Made by a program: the position numbers and the translations under genes
NCBI GenBank assembly: GCA_047967505.1
Contig: CM106540.1
Strand: one strand, 5' to 3'
From: Dipteris shenzhenensis
Taxonomy: Eukaryota; Polypodiophyta; Polypodiopsida; Gleicheniales
DNA: 64,000 nucleotides
The notes under the pieces: generated by a model
Database searches by the model: none
What the model was told of the DNA's origin: nothing
What the model saw: the letters and a program-made list of their open reading frames with translations, nothing else
Part shown: positions 1 to 12,700 of the stretch, piece after piece
Layout of the letters: the number at the start of each line of letters is the position of its first letter
Position numbering within the stretch: the first letter of the stretch is position 1

Positions 1-420
1 TATGAACACATATGGCTAATTGCTTGAGTACTCATTTGGATGTGGCATATGGCTAACTACTTGAGTACTCCTCTAGGCATGGTACATGGATTATTACTAA
101 TCCCTCGTTTGGATGTGACACATATTTACTCGTCTCGATGTGGTACATGGATTATTATTGAGTCCTCGTTTGGATGTGACACATATTTATTTGGCTTTCA
201 CGATGGACACATATGGATTACTTATTGAGTACTCATTTGGACATGCTCATATTGCATACTCATTTGGACATGGCAAGGTCCAACATCTTTCAGATGAAGA
301 CATATGGATTACTTCTTGAGTACTCATTTGGGCATGGCACATATGGATTATTTATTAAGTACTCATTTGGATGTGGCACATGTGAATTACTATTGAGTAC
401 TTGTTTGGATGTGATCACCG
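1..420. repeat. degenerate ~40 bp minisatellite
   Basis: Degenerate head-to-tail copies of a unit like GAGTACTCATTTGGATGTGG followed by CACATATGGATTACTTATT. Related phrases (CGGATG, GGTACTTC, GATTGTTCG) resume after 4645, so copia A landed inside this array. Short reading frames through it are repeat translations, not genes. Confidence 0.75.
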
Positions 421-424
421 TTCC

Positions 425-1081
425 TATTAGATATGCTCAATGCCCCACCCTCCTGGTATCCATCAGTGGTCCAAGGTGCTCAAGTTGTAAGGCCCCCATA
501 TGAGGAGAAGCCATGTGTGAGTCCGGGACACTGGATAAATCATGACTTGCATGTCAAATGAGTCTATCAATGAGACCATTGATGGTAGAAAGGTGATTGT
601 ATGGGAGCCCCTTACTCTTGCTAGGGTCTAGGGGGTCGCAGGGGGGCCAACGGCCCCCCTGGTGGGGGCTCGGGAGCGAGAGCCCCCAAGGCAACAGTAT
701 GGGGAATATTCCCTAAATATCCCATGGATGACTAGTTGGTACCACCGATTAGGTTGACTAGTTGGCATCACCGACTAGGTTGACTAGTCAGTTCCACCGA
801 GAGTACGTTGATTCGACTACCACCCTCATAGTGATAAAGAGGTGACCTCCCCAGTCCATTGTATCAGATCAGGTCATATTAGATCAGACCTTCTAGCTAG
901 TGGCTCTTGACCTAGTATCTATCTAGATTGCCATCTAAGCTCCACTGTGGGAGTGCATGGGTGGACGAAGCCATCATCTGTACTACATCAGTATTGAAGG
1001 AAAATTTTATTCATCTTCAGTTTGCTGTGTACTCTCTATTCTTTGTTAAGTTTCTGTTCTGCTGTGCCGTGTAATTTAACA
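425..1081 (+). repeat. 5' LTR of copia A
   Basis: Direct repeat of 3981-4645 sharing long stretches such as AGATATGCTCAATGCCCCACC and GCTGTGCCGTGTAATTTAACA. The expected TG start has become TA. The tract around 600-700 (GGGGGCCAACGGCCCCCC) can form a small GC hairpin. Confidence 0.85.
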
Positions 1082-1095
1082 TGATATGAGAGCCC
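1082..1095 (+). other. primer binding site of copia A
   Basis: TGATATGAGAGCCC directly abuts the LTR end. It matches the usual plant copia primer site TGGTATCAGAGC (initiator Met tRNA) with two changes. Confidence 0.75.
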
Positions 1096-1252
1096 AGGCA
1101 GCTCTAAGGATTGAAGAGTAGAAGAGAGGAGAGGGCTTCAATAGCATACAGAGTGATGGCAATAGGAAGCGGTTTGAGTTCAGTAGCACCAACTGTACCA
1201 ACAATCCAAGCGTTGATGATTTGCCCACCAGCCTAAATGCAAGCTAGATGGT

Positions 1253-3014
1253 ATGAACTACACTCTGTGGAAGTTTAAAATTACTACTATTCTAGATTCA
1301 TATGAGCTTCTGGACACAATACTAGGGACTGACCCAAAACCACAAGGAAACCCCGACCCTCCAGCAAATCTAGGAGTAAGATACCTCCTAATGCTAACCT
1401 TCTACGAGCTTGGAAACATAAGAATGCAGATGCTCTGTGTGCCCAGGCTACAAGTACTACTAATAGTGTTTTGACCTTGATTCAACATACATCTAAGGCA
1501 GCTATGGCCTGGAACATATTGAAGAGTCAGTATGAGATGCAAAATCAGACAAGGATCTAGAACCTGGAGAATTAGCTCGTAGCTAAGAAGTCTAATAAAG
1601 GAGAGACAACAGAGGCATTCATAACCCGAATCAAAAATTTGTGTGACCAGATTGCTGGTGTTGGAATACAAAAGACTAGTGAAGATCTAGCTCAATGGTG
1701 TCTTCGGATATGTCCACTAAGATCTGATGGACTAGTAATAGTGCTCAACACTCAGGTGAGACCCCAACCATTGTCATTTGAGGAGTTATGTGCTTTACTT
1801 ATGAAGGAGGAATTGAGGCTTAAAGCTTGAGATGGAGGCAGCAATGGGGATGATGCATTCTCTGCCACTGCGAAAGGCAAAGGTGGTTCCTCCACCAAAC
1901 ATGAGTCCTCTACTAGTGGTGACAAAAAGAAGAAGGGCGGCAAGAAGAAGTTTCAGGGAGAATGCTTCTACTGCAAGAAGAAGGGCCATGTGATTGCAGA
2001 TTGTCAGGCCAAGAAAGCAAATGAAAAGAATGGTACCCTGAAGAAGACAGATAAGGGGAAAGAGACAACTAACATAGTGGAAGCAGAGTTGGATCTATTT
2101 TTGGCCATTGAGGAAGAGTATTCCTCAATTCAAGAAGCTTCAACCACTGTATCATGAGTGTTGGGTAGTAGTGTGTCCTGTCACATGACCTACAAGAAGG
2201 GTCTATATTGTTCCATGCAGCCTCTACAAGAACCCATCGCCATGATGGTTAGTAATAACGCAAAATGCCTTGTTGACAGTATAGGTACGGTTTCATTTGT
2301 TTCTATAAATGGAGATGTTAAGAAACTATCTAATGTGCTATATGTTCCACAAATCAAGAGAAATCTACTATCAATTGCTTTCATAACCAACCTTGACCAT
2401 GAGGTGAGGTTCAACAAGACAGGAGCAAAAATTCTAGACAGTGCAGACAATCTTGTTGGCAAAGAAGTAAGGAGAAACAACTTGTACTATGAGCTAAGTG
2501 CTCTTATAGCCACTAATGGACTGGGCACAAGCAGACTTTGGCATGAAAGATTTGACCACAATGGATTTGTAGTGCTGAAGGAGATGCAGAAGTAAGGTAT
2601 GGTTGCTCACTTACCTAATGCAGTAGCAGAAATCAAAGAACCATGTGAAGCTTGCATGATGGGCAAGCAACAAAGAAAGGCATTCCCACAAGGCAAGAAG
2701 AGAACAAACGCTCCTCTAGAGTTGGTGCATGTTGACTTGTGTGGTAAGATGCCTACACCTATTTTTTATTGATTGTCGATGAGTATAGTAGGAAGATATG
2801 GGTGTACTTTCTTCGCAAAAAGGCTCAAGCTTTTGATAAATTGAAAGAATGGCTACAAGTTGTTGAAAATGAAACAGGGAGAAAAGTGAAGAAAATTAGA
2901 TTGCATGGTGGTGGTGAGTTTATTTCTATAGAGTTTGGAGATTTTTGCAAGAGCAAAGGGATCAAGCAACAAACGAACAGGAAAGGTGGAAAATCTGCTA
3001 TTATTGTTCTATAG
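1253..3014 (+). pseudogene. copia A gag / protease / integrase remnant
   Basis: Broken reading frames in copia order. A gag segment (1253-1830) is followed by a CCHC zinc knuckle at 1963-2004 (C-X2-C-X4-H-X4-C, complete). Next is a protease-like segment near 2155 where the catalytic Asp of the usual DSGAS motif is replaced (LGSSVSCHMT). A GAG-pre-integrase segment follows (LWHERFDHN, then CEACMMGK near 2650), then part of the integrase core (LELVHVDLCGK, GGGEF). Several TAG/TAA stops and frame changes interrupt it. The sequence jumps at ~3005-3015 straight to the RT YVDD region, so the integrase C-terminus and RT fingers/palm are deleted. Confidence 0.85.
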
Positions 3015-3951
3015 GTGGATGATCTCCTTATTACAAGTGACTATGAAGACATGATCCAGTAGACTAGAAAGGTGTTGAGCACAGAGTTTGAGATGACAGC
3101 TTAGGCTTGATGCACTACTGTTTGGGGATTGAAATCTGGCAAGAGCCAGGCAAGATCTTCATCTTCAGCAAAAATATGCAAGGGAGATCTTGAAGGCATT
3201 AGGTATGTCCACATTCAAGGAGATAGCTACACTTATGGAGGTAAATGTGAGGCTATCTATGGAGGATGCCTCACCACTAGCAGACATCGGGAGGTACAGG
3301 AAGTTGGTCGGTAGTCTCATCTATCTGTGCAACACTAGACCGGACATCAGTTTTTCTATTGGCGTTTTTAGTAGGTTCTCCAATAAGCCCCAGGAGAATC
3401 ATTGGAATGCAGGGATGTGGGTGCTCAGGTATGTGAAGGGCACTCTTGATTATGACATCATCTATGGTATGAGCACTTCCTTGGTTGGTCATTGTGACTC
3501 AAATTGGGCTGGAGATATTGGTTCCAGGAAATCAGTTTCTGGATATTGTCTCTCTTTAGGTTCAGGTATCTTCTCTTGGATCAGTAAGAAACAACCAATA
3601 GTGGCATTGTCTTCTATCAAGTCTGAGTACAAGGTAGCATGTTTTATTGCTTATGAGGTAGTGCGGTGGAGGAGGATCTTATGGCACATGGGAGTGCAAG
3701 AAAATGAGGCAACTGTGTTGAGGTGCGACAATGAAAGTTGCATGGCCATTGCAAAAAATCTAGTGTTTCATGCGCGCACAAAACATATAGAGATTTAGTA
3801 TCACTATGTGCATGATTTGATTGAGGATGGGATAGTGGGATTCGTCTACTATCCAACAAAGGAAAATGGAGTAGATATCTTCACCAAGGCACTCGAGAAG
3901 GATCAGCTTCAGGGTCATCTTCAAAGACTCGGCATTGGGCCGAGAAGGTAG
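3015..3951 (+). pseudogene. copia A reverse transcriptase C-terminus / RNase H remnant
   Basis: Begins with a VDDLLITSD segment, the RT catalytic box, then carries stops and a frame change. From 3190 to 3798 it reads through the RT thumb (RKLVGSLIYLCNTRPDISFS) and the RNase H domain (HCDSNWAGD, VALSSIKSEY, RCDNESCMAIA, FHARTKHIEI). A TAG at 3799 interrupts the last ~50 residues, which continue in frame to a stop at 3951 (VDIFTKALEKDQ). Motif order and spacing are those of copia RNase H. It is non-functional because the N-terminal RT is missing. Confidence 0.87.
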
Positions 3952-3969
3952 TTCACCTACAAGTGGACA

Positions 3970-3980
3970 TTGAGGGGGGG
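3970..3980 (+). other. polypurine tract of copia A
   Basis: TTGAGGGGGGG lies immediately upstream of the 3' LTR start, where plus-strand DNA priming occurs in LTR elements. Confidence 0.75.
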
Positions 3981-4645
3981 TGTTAGATATGCTCAATGCC
4001 CCACCCTCTTGGTATCCACCAGTGGTCCAAAGTGCTCAAGTTGTAAGGCCCCCATATGAGGAGAAGCCATGTGTCAGCACGAGACATTGGATGGATCCTA
4101 ACTTGCATGTCAGATGAGGTCTATCAATGAGACCGTTCATGGTAGAAAGGTGATTGTGTGGGAGCCCCTTACTCTTGTTGGGGTCTGGGGGCCAGCTGGG
4201 GGTCCCAAGGGGCTAGCGACCCTCTTGATGGGGGTTCAGCGACAAGATCCCTTGAAGCAACGGTATAGGGAATATTCTTTGAATATTCCATAGATGACTA
4301 GTCAGTTCCACTGACTAGGTTGACTGGTTAGCATCACTGACTAGGTTGATTGGTCAGTTCCATCGACTACATTCATCCGACTACTGCCCTGATAGCTATA
4401 AAGAGGCAACCTCCCCAATCCATTGTATCAGATCAGTTCATATCAGATCAGATCTTCCAGCTAGTAGCTCTTCACCTTGTATCTACCTAGATTTCCATCT
4501 AAGCTCCACTGTGGGAGCACACGGGTGGATGGAGCCATAATTTGTACTACATTAGTATTGAAGGAAAATTTTATTCGTCTTCAGTTTGCTATGTACTCTC
4601 TATTCTTTGTTCAGTTTTTGTTCCGCTGTGCCGTGTAATTTAACA
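3981..4645 (+). repeat. 3' LTR of copia A
   Basis: Starts TGTTAGATATGC and ends GTAATTTAACA. It pairs with the LTR at 425 with scattered substitutions and small indels. Confidence 0.87.
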
Positions 4646-5395
4646 GTTCTCGGATGCCCATTTTCTTGATTACTTATGGATGTTCTTTGTACTCTCGGAT
4701 GTTCGTCTTCTCGATTTTTTGGTACTTTCGGATGCAAAGAGATTGCTATTTCATTCCCGCTATGATTATGTAAGCCATGTCTAATCCACACCAGCTTGCC
4801 TCTTGGCATATGTGTGTGGCTTATGCTCATTGTATTTTTTATTGTTCGGTACTTCTGGACGAGGTGGTTGTTATTTAAATTTTGCCTATGATTATGTAAG
4901 CTGTGTCTTATCCACACCAGCTTGCCTCTTGTCATATGTGTATGGCTCATGCTCATGTATTTTCGGTTGTTCAGTACTTCTAGTTGCCCAATTGTTCGAT
5001 ACTTCTTGGATGCCCAATTATTTGTATTTTTGATTGTTCGGTACTTCCGACTGCCCAGCTGTTTGGTACTTCTAGGATGATCAATTGTTCAGTACTTCTA
5101 GATGTTTGGATGCTCGTGTTTCTAGATTATTGGTTCCTGATTTGCAGGATCATTATGGGCCGTCCTATTGTGTTGTTATGGCTTTCTTACATGATGTAAG
5201 TGATATTGCAGCCCTGGCTTTGCGGACATCTCAAGTCCGATACTTCCTGATGCCTGAATGCTCATTGTGTTTTTGGATTATTGGTTCTTGATTTGCAGGA
5301 TCTTTATGGGCCTTCCTATTGTGTTGCTATTGCTTTCTTACACTACCCAAGAGACATTTCAGCCCTAGCTTTGTGGACATCACAAATCGCCCCTC
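4646..5395 (+). repeat. minisatellite continuation with two larger tandem duplications
   Basis: The CGGATG/GGTACTTC repeat interrupted by copia A resumes here. Within it, 4740-4865 and 4868-4990 are two copies of a ~125 bp segment (both contain CCACACCAGCTTGCCTCTTG). Further on, 5129-5240 and 5279-5390 are two copies of a ~110 bp segment (both contain TTGATTTGCAGGATC or close variants). No gene is supported. Confidence 0.65.
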
Positions 5396-5960
5396 CATAC
5401 TCATCTTTGGAGTGATCGAAGCAATTTCCTCATACATTTATCCTTGATACAATAGAAAAGGACACTTGAATATTTGACATGTTCATATAAATTGCATGAA
5501 ATTGGTCATTTTAGGCGGATGAATTGTGCAAAACATGAAGGCATGATTATAAAGTTTTGAGGAGGTTTTCCCAGATTGAACTTGGAGACAAAAAGCTCAA
5601 CTATTCAGATGAAGAGCTCAAACATCAAACTTGAAGATCTCAAGCCTTGATTATGCATCATCACTATGTCAAAAAAGTTGAGATTTCCAAGCAAATTTTT
5701 CTATTTTTCACACATACTTTGCACTGTATCATGCACCAAACATAGCGCCTATACTTTGCACTATACCATGGACAAGTGCATGTTTTATGCCTTTGTACTA
5801 TCCACATGCAATTTGCATTGTATATTTAACATAACATTGTATCATTCAAACTGGCATATGGCCATCCTTTGTATATATACTTTCACATAGATATATATAG
5901 TGGCTCGGGTTTTTCCCTTGTACTCCCCAAGGGTTTTTTTTCATGTGTAGCTAGAGGGCC
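5396..5960. other. no gene recognised
   Basis: AT-leaning sequence. The end (5900-5960, GGTTTTTCCCTTGTACTCCCC) resembles the stretch just before the 3' LTR of some plant copia elements. No coding segment or clean repeat seen. Confidence 0.4.
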
Positions 5961-5964
5961 TAGT

Positions 5965-6400
5965 TTGAGTGGGGGTGTTAGAGCTATATATAGCTTGCCC
6001 TAACTCAACCTAGTCCTTGATTATATATATGCCTATGATCTATGAATAGAATCACTTCCTTTGGAGTAACTCTTGTGTCCGTCTCTCTCCTCTTTCTCTT
6101 CCTCTCAACACAATTCTTGTATCCATCTCTCTTCTCTTTCTCTTCCTCTCAACATATATATCAACCTTGCTACCGACACCCATATCGATGTCATCAGAAA
6201 GATAAGACCCGCACTCTTCATACCGTGATGCCATTCATGTATTGCTGTGTTCTCCTTCCATGCTTTCGCTTTCAGTTTGTGATCACCTACAACCCTTGCT
6301 CCTCCCTCCTCCCTCCCCCTCCCACCTCTCCATCCTCTCCTACATTCTCCCTCTTGACCTACAAGACTTGCTATAGCTCCCTCTCCACCTCAAGGTAAAA
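5965..6400 (+). repeat. possible solo or truncated copia-type LTR
   Basis: GAGTGGGGG immediately followed by TGTTAGAGC looks like a polypurine tract abutting an LTR start at 5977. TATATATA-rich stretches follow, then a pyrimidine-rich section with an internal duplication (CTCTTTCTCTTCCTCTCAACA, about 6088-6155). I find no second copy in the window and no clear 3' end, so this is tentative. Confidence 0.3.
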
Positions 6401-6879
6401 ATTTCTCTCATCTATTTTTTTAAAAATGGTTTCTTTGTCTTTCTTTCTACCTCTTCTCTAGCTTCCTTTTTGCAACTTTCCCTTTCCCTAGTTTCTCTTC
6501 CTTTCTCCAAATTTTCTCCTCTCCTTCCATTTCTTTCTCTCAAGGAAAAAACAATACATGAAAAGAAATCATGAAAGAGAGAAGTATGAAATCTCTACAT
6601 CTTGCTTTCGTGCTTTGTCCTTGTCTTTTGGCTTTTCTTTTTCTCTTCAATCCGTTTCTTTGGCATTCTCCAAAGTCCTCCTTTCACTAATTAGTTTTCT
6701 TAAAATGGCATGTTCCCTCTCTTTTATAGGGCAATAACCACGAAACACACAGCTCCGAGCGGGATCATCTATGGCCAAGGCACCTACTTTCCAGGTAAGA
6801 CAGTGCTTCTTCTCTCTCCAGTTTCCTTTTCGTGCATACATTGGCCTGCAATAGCTAGCACCTTAAGTGCTAGCTGCAG

Positions 6880-7345
6880 TGATGGGCGTAGGAACTCTCC
6901 TCCCCTTTCCTCTTTCTCTCATATTTTCTCTCTTTCTCTCCTCCCTTTTCCTTCTCTCATCGCTTTTCTTCTTTCTCTTATTTTCTTTTCCTCTCTTATA
7001 TTCACAAATGTATTTCCCTCTCTCATATTTTACTTTGCTTTTTCTCTCCTCTCTGTCTCTTCTTTTGCTCCTCCCTTTTCCTCTCTCTCTCTCTTTTTTG
7101 CTCTTTCTCTCCTCTCTTTTCCTCTCTTTCTCCCCTCTCTTTCTCCTCTCCTTTTCCTCTCTTCCCCTCCTCTCTTTTCCTCTCTTTCTTTCCTCTCTTT
7201 TCCTCTCTTTTCTTCTCTTTCTCCCCTCTCTTCCCCTCTCTTTCCCTCTGCTCTTCCTTTCCTCCCTTTCCCTCCTCTCTTTTCACCTCTTCCCCTCATA
7301 TTCTTTCTCTCTTTCTCTCTTTCAGCATAATTACTTCTTTTAGCT
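6880..7345 (+). repeat. pyrimidine-rich (CTCTCTTTTCC)n tract
   Basis: Nearly pure C/T on the plus strand, built from CCTCTCTTTTCCTCTCTTTCT-like units. It contains TTCACAAATGTATTTCCCTCT at ~7001, which recurs at 13349, 13523 and 14025. Long frames in both directions (poly-S/L/F, poly-E/K/R) come from composition alone. Confidence 0.8.
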
Positions 7346-7366
7346 TTTCAGAAACTCTCCTCTCTT

Positions 7367-7585
7367 TGTTGGGAATCAAGCTCTCTATTATTGATCCTGT
7401 TGTGTGAGTAGGTGAATAAGGTGACTCACACTGACTCAACCATAGTTAGTTCTTTTCTATTATGTATGGGTATGACCTTAGTAGTGTTCAATTGTATTGT
7501 GTGGGGTGAATATGAGCTGATTGTGGAGGAGACTATTGCTCCCTCTTGGTTGCTTTCTATATCTCTCTTCTTGTTTTTTTTTATA
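7367..7585 (+). repeat. 5' LTR of copia B
   Basis: Starts TGTTGGGAATCAAGCTCTCT and pairs over its full 219 bp with 13086-13304 with scattered substitutions. It ends ...ATA rather than CA. Confidence 0.88.
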
Positions 7586-7598
7586 TGGTATTAGAGCT
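7586..7598 (+). other. primer binding site of copia B
   Basis: TGGTATTAGAGCT, one change from the plant initiator-Met-tRNA primer site TGGTATCAGAGC, directly after the LTR. Confidence 0.8.
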
Positions 7599-8864
7599 AC
7601 TATTCCTTGCCTTTTGGTTGCCCACTACTTATGGAAGCTTGCGGGAGTGCTTCTCCTACTCTGAAGCTTCAAAGTGATGAGAAGAGATCTCGTTTTTTGG
7701 ACTGAAGTAGCAATTTCTAGCTTCTGTTTGGCTTGGGAGCTGTCCAATTCATGTCTTCTTGCTAAGGGGAGATTGCTATTGCCCATAGGTTGCTCGTGGG
7801 AGATGTATTTTGACAAAACACAACTCGTTTTCATTGTTTGGGTGTGATAGAATAGAGTTGATCTCTTTTTCTAGACTACTACTTGGTTTGAGCCAAGCAA
7901 GAGGTATATACAGTAGTAAGAAGCAAAAACATCTCTCCAAACCTCATCACCCAGCTCTCTAGAGGTTGTTTGTGAAACGTCTCTCCAAACCTCATTACCC
8001 AGCTCTCTGGAGGTTGTTTGTGGCTGAAAAAATTCTCATACATCTACTATCAATTGAGGAGAACGTTCAGCTTGTAGATCTCGTTTTTTTTTCTCCTGGA
8101 CAGCTTTTGGAGATTTCAAAAGTAATATACGACTTGCTTTCTTCGTTTTTCAACACTCGAAAGATTTACTACATCCTCATATATCATTTTTGTGGAGTCT
8201 TAGTCTCTCTGTGAGCTACCAGGACTCTCGTGTTCCTCCAAACACAAAAAGTGATGTTGCTGTTTTTTTTGTTCAAAAGTGATCAAATTGTCATTTTTCG
8301 GACTGTTTATTTCTCAAACTGTGTGGATTTGGTTGTTGATCTGAATTGATAAGTTGGAGGCAAGTATACAAGCTTCGACTTTGCGTTTGGAAGTAAGTTC
8401 ATTTGGATTTACTGTCAAAAGTCATGAGCTTGGAAAAATTAAAAAAATTCACAATTTACAACTTACTGTCAAATTGTCAGATGCAGTTGCAGGCATGATA
8501 TTGCAATGTTCATGGATATATGTGATAGTATTTGGATGCCCAATGGTTGGATGTTAATGTCAAGTAGCTTGACAGATGCTATACCTTGCCAGTGATACTA
8601 GCAAAGTGGAATTTTGAGTTTGGTTGATCCATTAAACTAGTAACTGGAAGTTTTTGGACTGCTGTCAAAAGTGTGTAGGTGCCTATCTTTAGCAATAAAT
8701 AACAATGAAACCTTACAGAATTTGGACCTAAACTAAACTAAAAACTTGTAGACTACAGATTGGCTACAATTTGTTAGTTGATAGTTTTTGCATTTGAGGT
8801 AACATGTGTAAGTTATTGACTGTGCAAAATAGCAAAAAGTTACAGAAATCTATTGTTGGAAACC
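7599..8864 (+). other. untranslated leader of copia B
   Basis: About 1.27 kb between primer site and gag start, with no coding similarity. A ~50 bp duplication lies at 7935-8030 (CTCTCCAAACCTCAT...AGAGGTTGTTTGTG twice). Confidence 0.6.
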
Positions 8865-9736
8865 ATGGCTAATGCTAGTGGAAGTGACAACATTACATAG
8901 ATTGTTGGAGAGAAGTTGGATTAAAATAATTATGCCATTTAGAAGTTTCGAATGGAAAATTTCTTGATTGGAAAAGGGTATTGGGATCTCATTACTGGTG
9001 ATGAGGCAAAGCCTGACATGCCTGTCAAGAATCTTACTCAAGATCAAATCAAGAGCCACAAGGCTTGGCTTGAGAGAGCATGAAAGGTGCTACACTGGCT
9101 TTCTCTTTGTATTTCGGATGCCATGGTCATGTAGATTATGAGTTGCACATCCCCCAAGAATGCCTGGGATATCTTGATGAGGTATTATGGCACCACAACA
9201 AGTGCTAGAAAGATACAGTTGAAATAGAAATTTAACAATATGCAAAAGGGGGAGAACGATACAGGAATATGTGACTGATATCAAAATTGTAGCTGATCAA
9301 TTGGCCTCTATTGATACCCCTGTGGATGATGATGACATGGTTGCAATCACTCTGAATGGACTTGGTCTCGAATATAAGTCATTTGACACTTCTATTCCTA
9401 TGAGATAGAATATGCCGGATTTTAATGAGCTGGTTGCTCTTTTGATCCATGAGGAAGTGAAGCTTGGGCTGAATAGCAATGGCACTACCTCAATGAATAG
9501 TGATGCAATGTTTTACTCTGATCAGAGAGGCCATGGTGGACAACACAGAGGTTCATTCCATGGTAGAGGTGATGGCAGGCATGTCCCCAAAGCCTAATAG
9601 TGATAAGACATGTCATTACTGTGGCAAGGTTGGCCATATTGCCAGAGACCGTTTCAAGAAGCAAGCAAATCAAAGAAGAAAGGAAAATCAGCATGGTCAT
9701 TTTGCCTCTTCTAGTCATGTGCATAAGACATCCTGA
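8865..9736 (+). pseudogene. copia B gag pseudogene
   Basis: Begins ATGGCTAATGC and reads a UBN2/copia gag (NFLIGKGYWDLITGDEAKPD; KAWLERA; SLCISDAM; AWDILMRYYGTTTSARKIQL) interrupted by several stops. The C-terminal part (9412-9597) shows NMPDFNELVALLIHEEVKL. A zinc knuckle at 9611-9652 reads CHYCGKVGHIARDR, so the last ligand Cys is replaced by Arg. Gag would form the virus-like particle and package the RNA; this copy cannot. Confidence 0.85.
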
Positions 9737-9751
9737 GATCAACTATTTGCT

Positions 9752-12700
9752 ATGATGCACGTGCAGGATCATAAGCCTACTGATGGTGGCTTGGATGATA
9801 TATGGTATATTGATTCAGGAGCATCTAATCACGTGACACCACATGGAGAGTGGTTTGATGAGATAACTCCTGGTGTGCATGGTTATGTTTGCACAAGAGA
9901 TGATACACGGCATGACATTACACACAAGGGTGTTGTGCCTCTGGTGATGCATGATGGTTAGACCAAGAAGCTGCATGAAGTGTTGCATGTGCCTTCGATC
10001 ACCAAGAACTTGTTATCTGTTGGACAAATGGCTGAGCAAAACTTGCAAGTCCGGTTTAATAAGGATGGATGCTTTATTGAGGAGTTTGTAATGGCTGCAA
10101 GTTGATTACGAAAGGAAAAAGGCAAGGAAGAATGTTTACTTTAGATGCAGGCATTCTGGAACTAAAGGCTGCCATGTTTACCCATGGTACGGGTGTTGTC
10201 TCTGATTTGGAAATTTGGCACAAACGCATTGGTCATATTAATATTCAGAAGCTGAAAAATATGCTGTAAAGAGGCATTGTCGATGGCTTGCCAAAGTTCA
10301 AGTATACTGCTTTAGAGCATGTTTGTCCTTCATGCCAATTTGGAAAACAATCAAGGTTGCCATTCACTAAGCATCTGTGGGAGAGAAGTAGACCTTTGCA
10401 ATTGATTCACTCTGATGTCTGTGGTCCCGCACACACTACCTCAATGGTAGGCTTGTCATATTATGTTACATTTATTGATGATTTCAGCCGATATACATGG
10501 CTGTATTTTTTGAAACATAAGGATGAGGTCCTGCCTGCCTTCAAGAATTTCAAGTAACATGTTGAAAAAAAGTTTGGGTCATATATCACATGCTTGAGAT
10601 TAGGTAATGGAGGCGAATATCTATCAAATAAATTTGATGACTTCTTGGCCTATCATGGGATTAGATAGGAGCTTATATGCCCATATACACCGTGACAGCA
10701 GAATGGAGTGGCTGAACATAAGAATGGGGTGATTGGTTCATGTGGTAGAGCCATGTTAAATGAAAAGAACTTACCTGATTATTATTGGGTAGAAGCACTT
10801 GAAACTGCAGTGTATCTTCTGAATCACACTCCTACTGCTGGCATTCATATGCTCACACCATATGAGAAATTGTATCGATAGAAGCCTGATGTCAGTCATG
10901 TAAAAGTGTTTGGCAGCTTGGCATATGTGCATATACCAGATGAAAAGAGATGGAAATTGGATCCCAAAGCTGAAAGATGTGTGTTTATTGGCTATGCACA
11001 AAACTGGAAGGGTTACAAATGCTACAACCCATCGACCAAGAAGTCAAGATGTTGTTTTTTATGAGCTGGAATCTTGGTATGGCAAGACAAAAGTGGCTAT
11101 TCCAAATGATGCATCTGCAAGTCATGCATATGATAAAAATCAGCAAATTAATACGTCCATATCTGGGCCTACATTTACTGGTTCTACTACAGTGAATCCT
11201 TGGTCTGATAGGTTATGCAATTCTACTGACACTACTATGTTAATGAGGGGGGGAAATAAAGGGAAAGCCGAGGTTGTTGAGGAGCTTTCACGAGCTGAAA
11301 ATGATGTCCCTGGGCCATCAAATTGTGGCTATGATTCGTCATGTAGTGACAGTTTGGATAGTGAGCTGTGTATACCATCTGTATCTACACCTGGAGTCAA
11401 GTAAGCAGGTATATACCTCCCCATGAATGAGAGTCACGTACTCCAGTGAAAAGGTCATAGAGAGTCAAGTATCATGTTGACAAGTTATCTTATAGTGGTT
11501 ATGCTACTCGGCATTATGCAATATATGACAAAAGTTATGGGACATACTGAGCCAACTATCTTTGGTGAGGCTATGCAACATGGTCATTGGTGGAATGCCA
11601 TGGATGAGGAGATGGATGCTCTTGCCACTAATCAGACTTGGGATTTGGTGGAGTTGCCTGAAGGCAAGAATCCTATTAGTTGCAAATGGGTCTACAAAGT
11701 AAAATGCAATTCTGATGGATCAGTGGAAAGGTATAAAGCAAGGCTAGTTGCCAAAGGGTATGCACAGCAGTATGGGCTAGATTATGAGGAGACTTTTAGC
11801 CCTATTGCCAAGATGGTAACTGTGAGAACTGTCATAGCATTGGCTGCTGCAAATGGTTAGAAATTGCAGCAAATGGATGTCAAGAATGCTTTCGTAAATG
11901 GTGACTTGTTGGAGGAAGTATATATGGTTCAACCCGAGGGTTGTATGCACCCTGACTATCCCAACTATGTTTGCAGGTTGAAGAAAGCTCTCTTTGGGCT
12001 GAAGCAAGCACCTAGAGCATGGAATGAAAGGATCAGTAGATACCTGAAGGAGCTTAGTTTTGCAGTTGGGAAGGCTGATCATTCACTGTTCACAAAGAAG
12101 ACAATTGCTGGATATGTTGTGATTGTGATTTATGTTGATGATGTGATTCTGACTGGTAGTGATGATGATGGCATTGCTGAAATTAAGAGCAAGCTTAAAA
12201 TGGAGTTTGATATGAAGGATCTAGGGGACTTGAAGTTCTTTCTTGGCATAGAGGTGTTGAGAACACCTAATGGCATTTGGCTTATGCAGAGGCAATATGC
12301 CTTGAATATGCTGGAGAGGTTTGGCATGAAGGATTGCAAACCAATGGATATTCCCTTGGATCAAAACCTGATGGCTGATTCTAGAGCTAAGATTGATGAC
12401 ATTACCATGTATAGGTAGGTGGTTGGAAGCTTGATTTATCTGACTATTACCAGGCCTAATTTAATATATGTTGTGGGACTCATTAGTTAGTTTATGGAAA
12501 AGCCACGGAAGCCTCACTTGGATGTAGTGAGAATGATTGTGCCCTATGTTAAGGCAACATATCAGTATGGACTCTTTTATGAGTATGGAAAGGATATAGA
12601 ATTGGTTGGATACACAGATGCAGATTGGGTAGGATGTGCCTATGACAAGAGATCCACCAATGGTTATGCATTCAGCCTTGGTAGTAAAGCGATGAGTTGG

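Larger units (their letters stand above)
425..4645 (+). mobile_element. Ty1/copia LTR retrotransposon A, defective
   Basis: A complete LTR-to-LTR unit of about 4.2 kb. The LTRs are 657 and 665 bp, start TATTAG/TGTTAG and end TAACA. They are flanked by GTTCC (420-424) and GTTCT (4646-4650), a 5 bp target duplication with one mismatch. A primer site follows the 5' LTR and a polypurine tract precedes the 3' LTR. The internal region is too short for a full gag-pol: the integrase C-terminus and most of the RT are missing, and stops and frameshifts break the rest. It cannot mobilise itself. The LTR divergence and a mutated LTR start show an old insertion. Confidence 0.9.

Noticed and set aside
6867-7343. 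Poly-Ser/Leu/Phe frames that look like membrane proteins
   Set aside because: Encoded by the CT-rich tract; the hydrophobicity comes from TCT/CTT/TTC codons.
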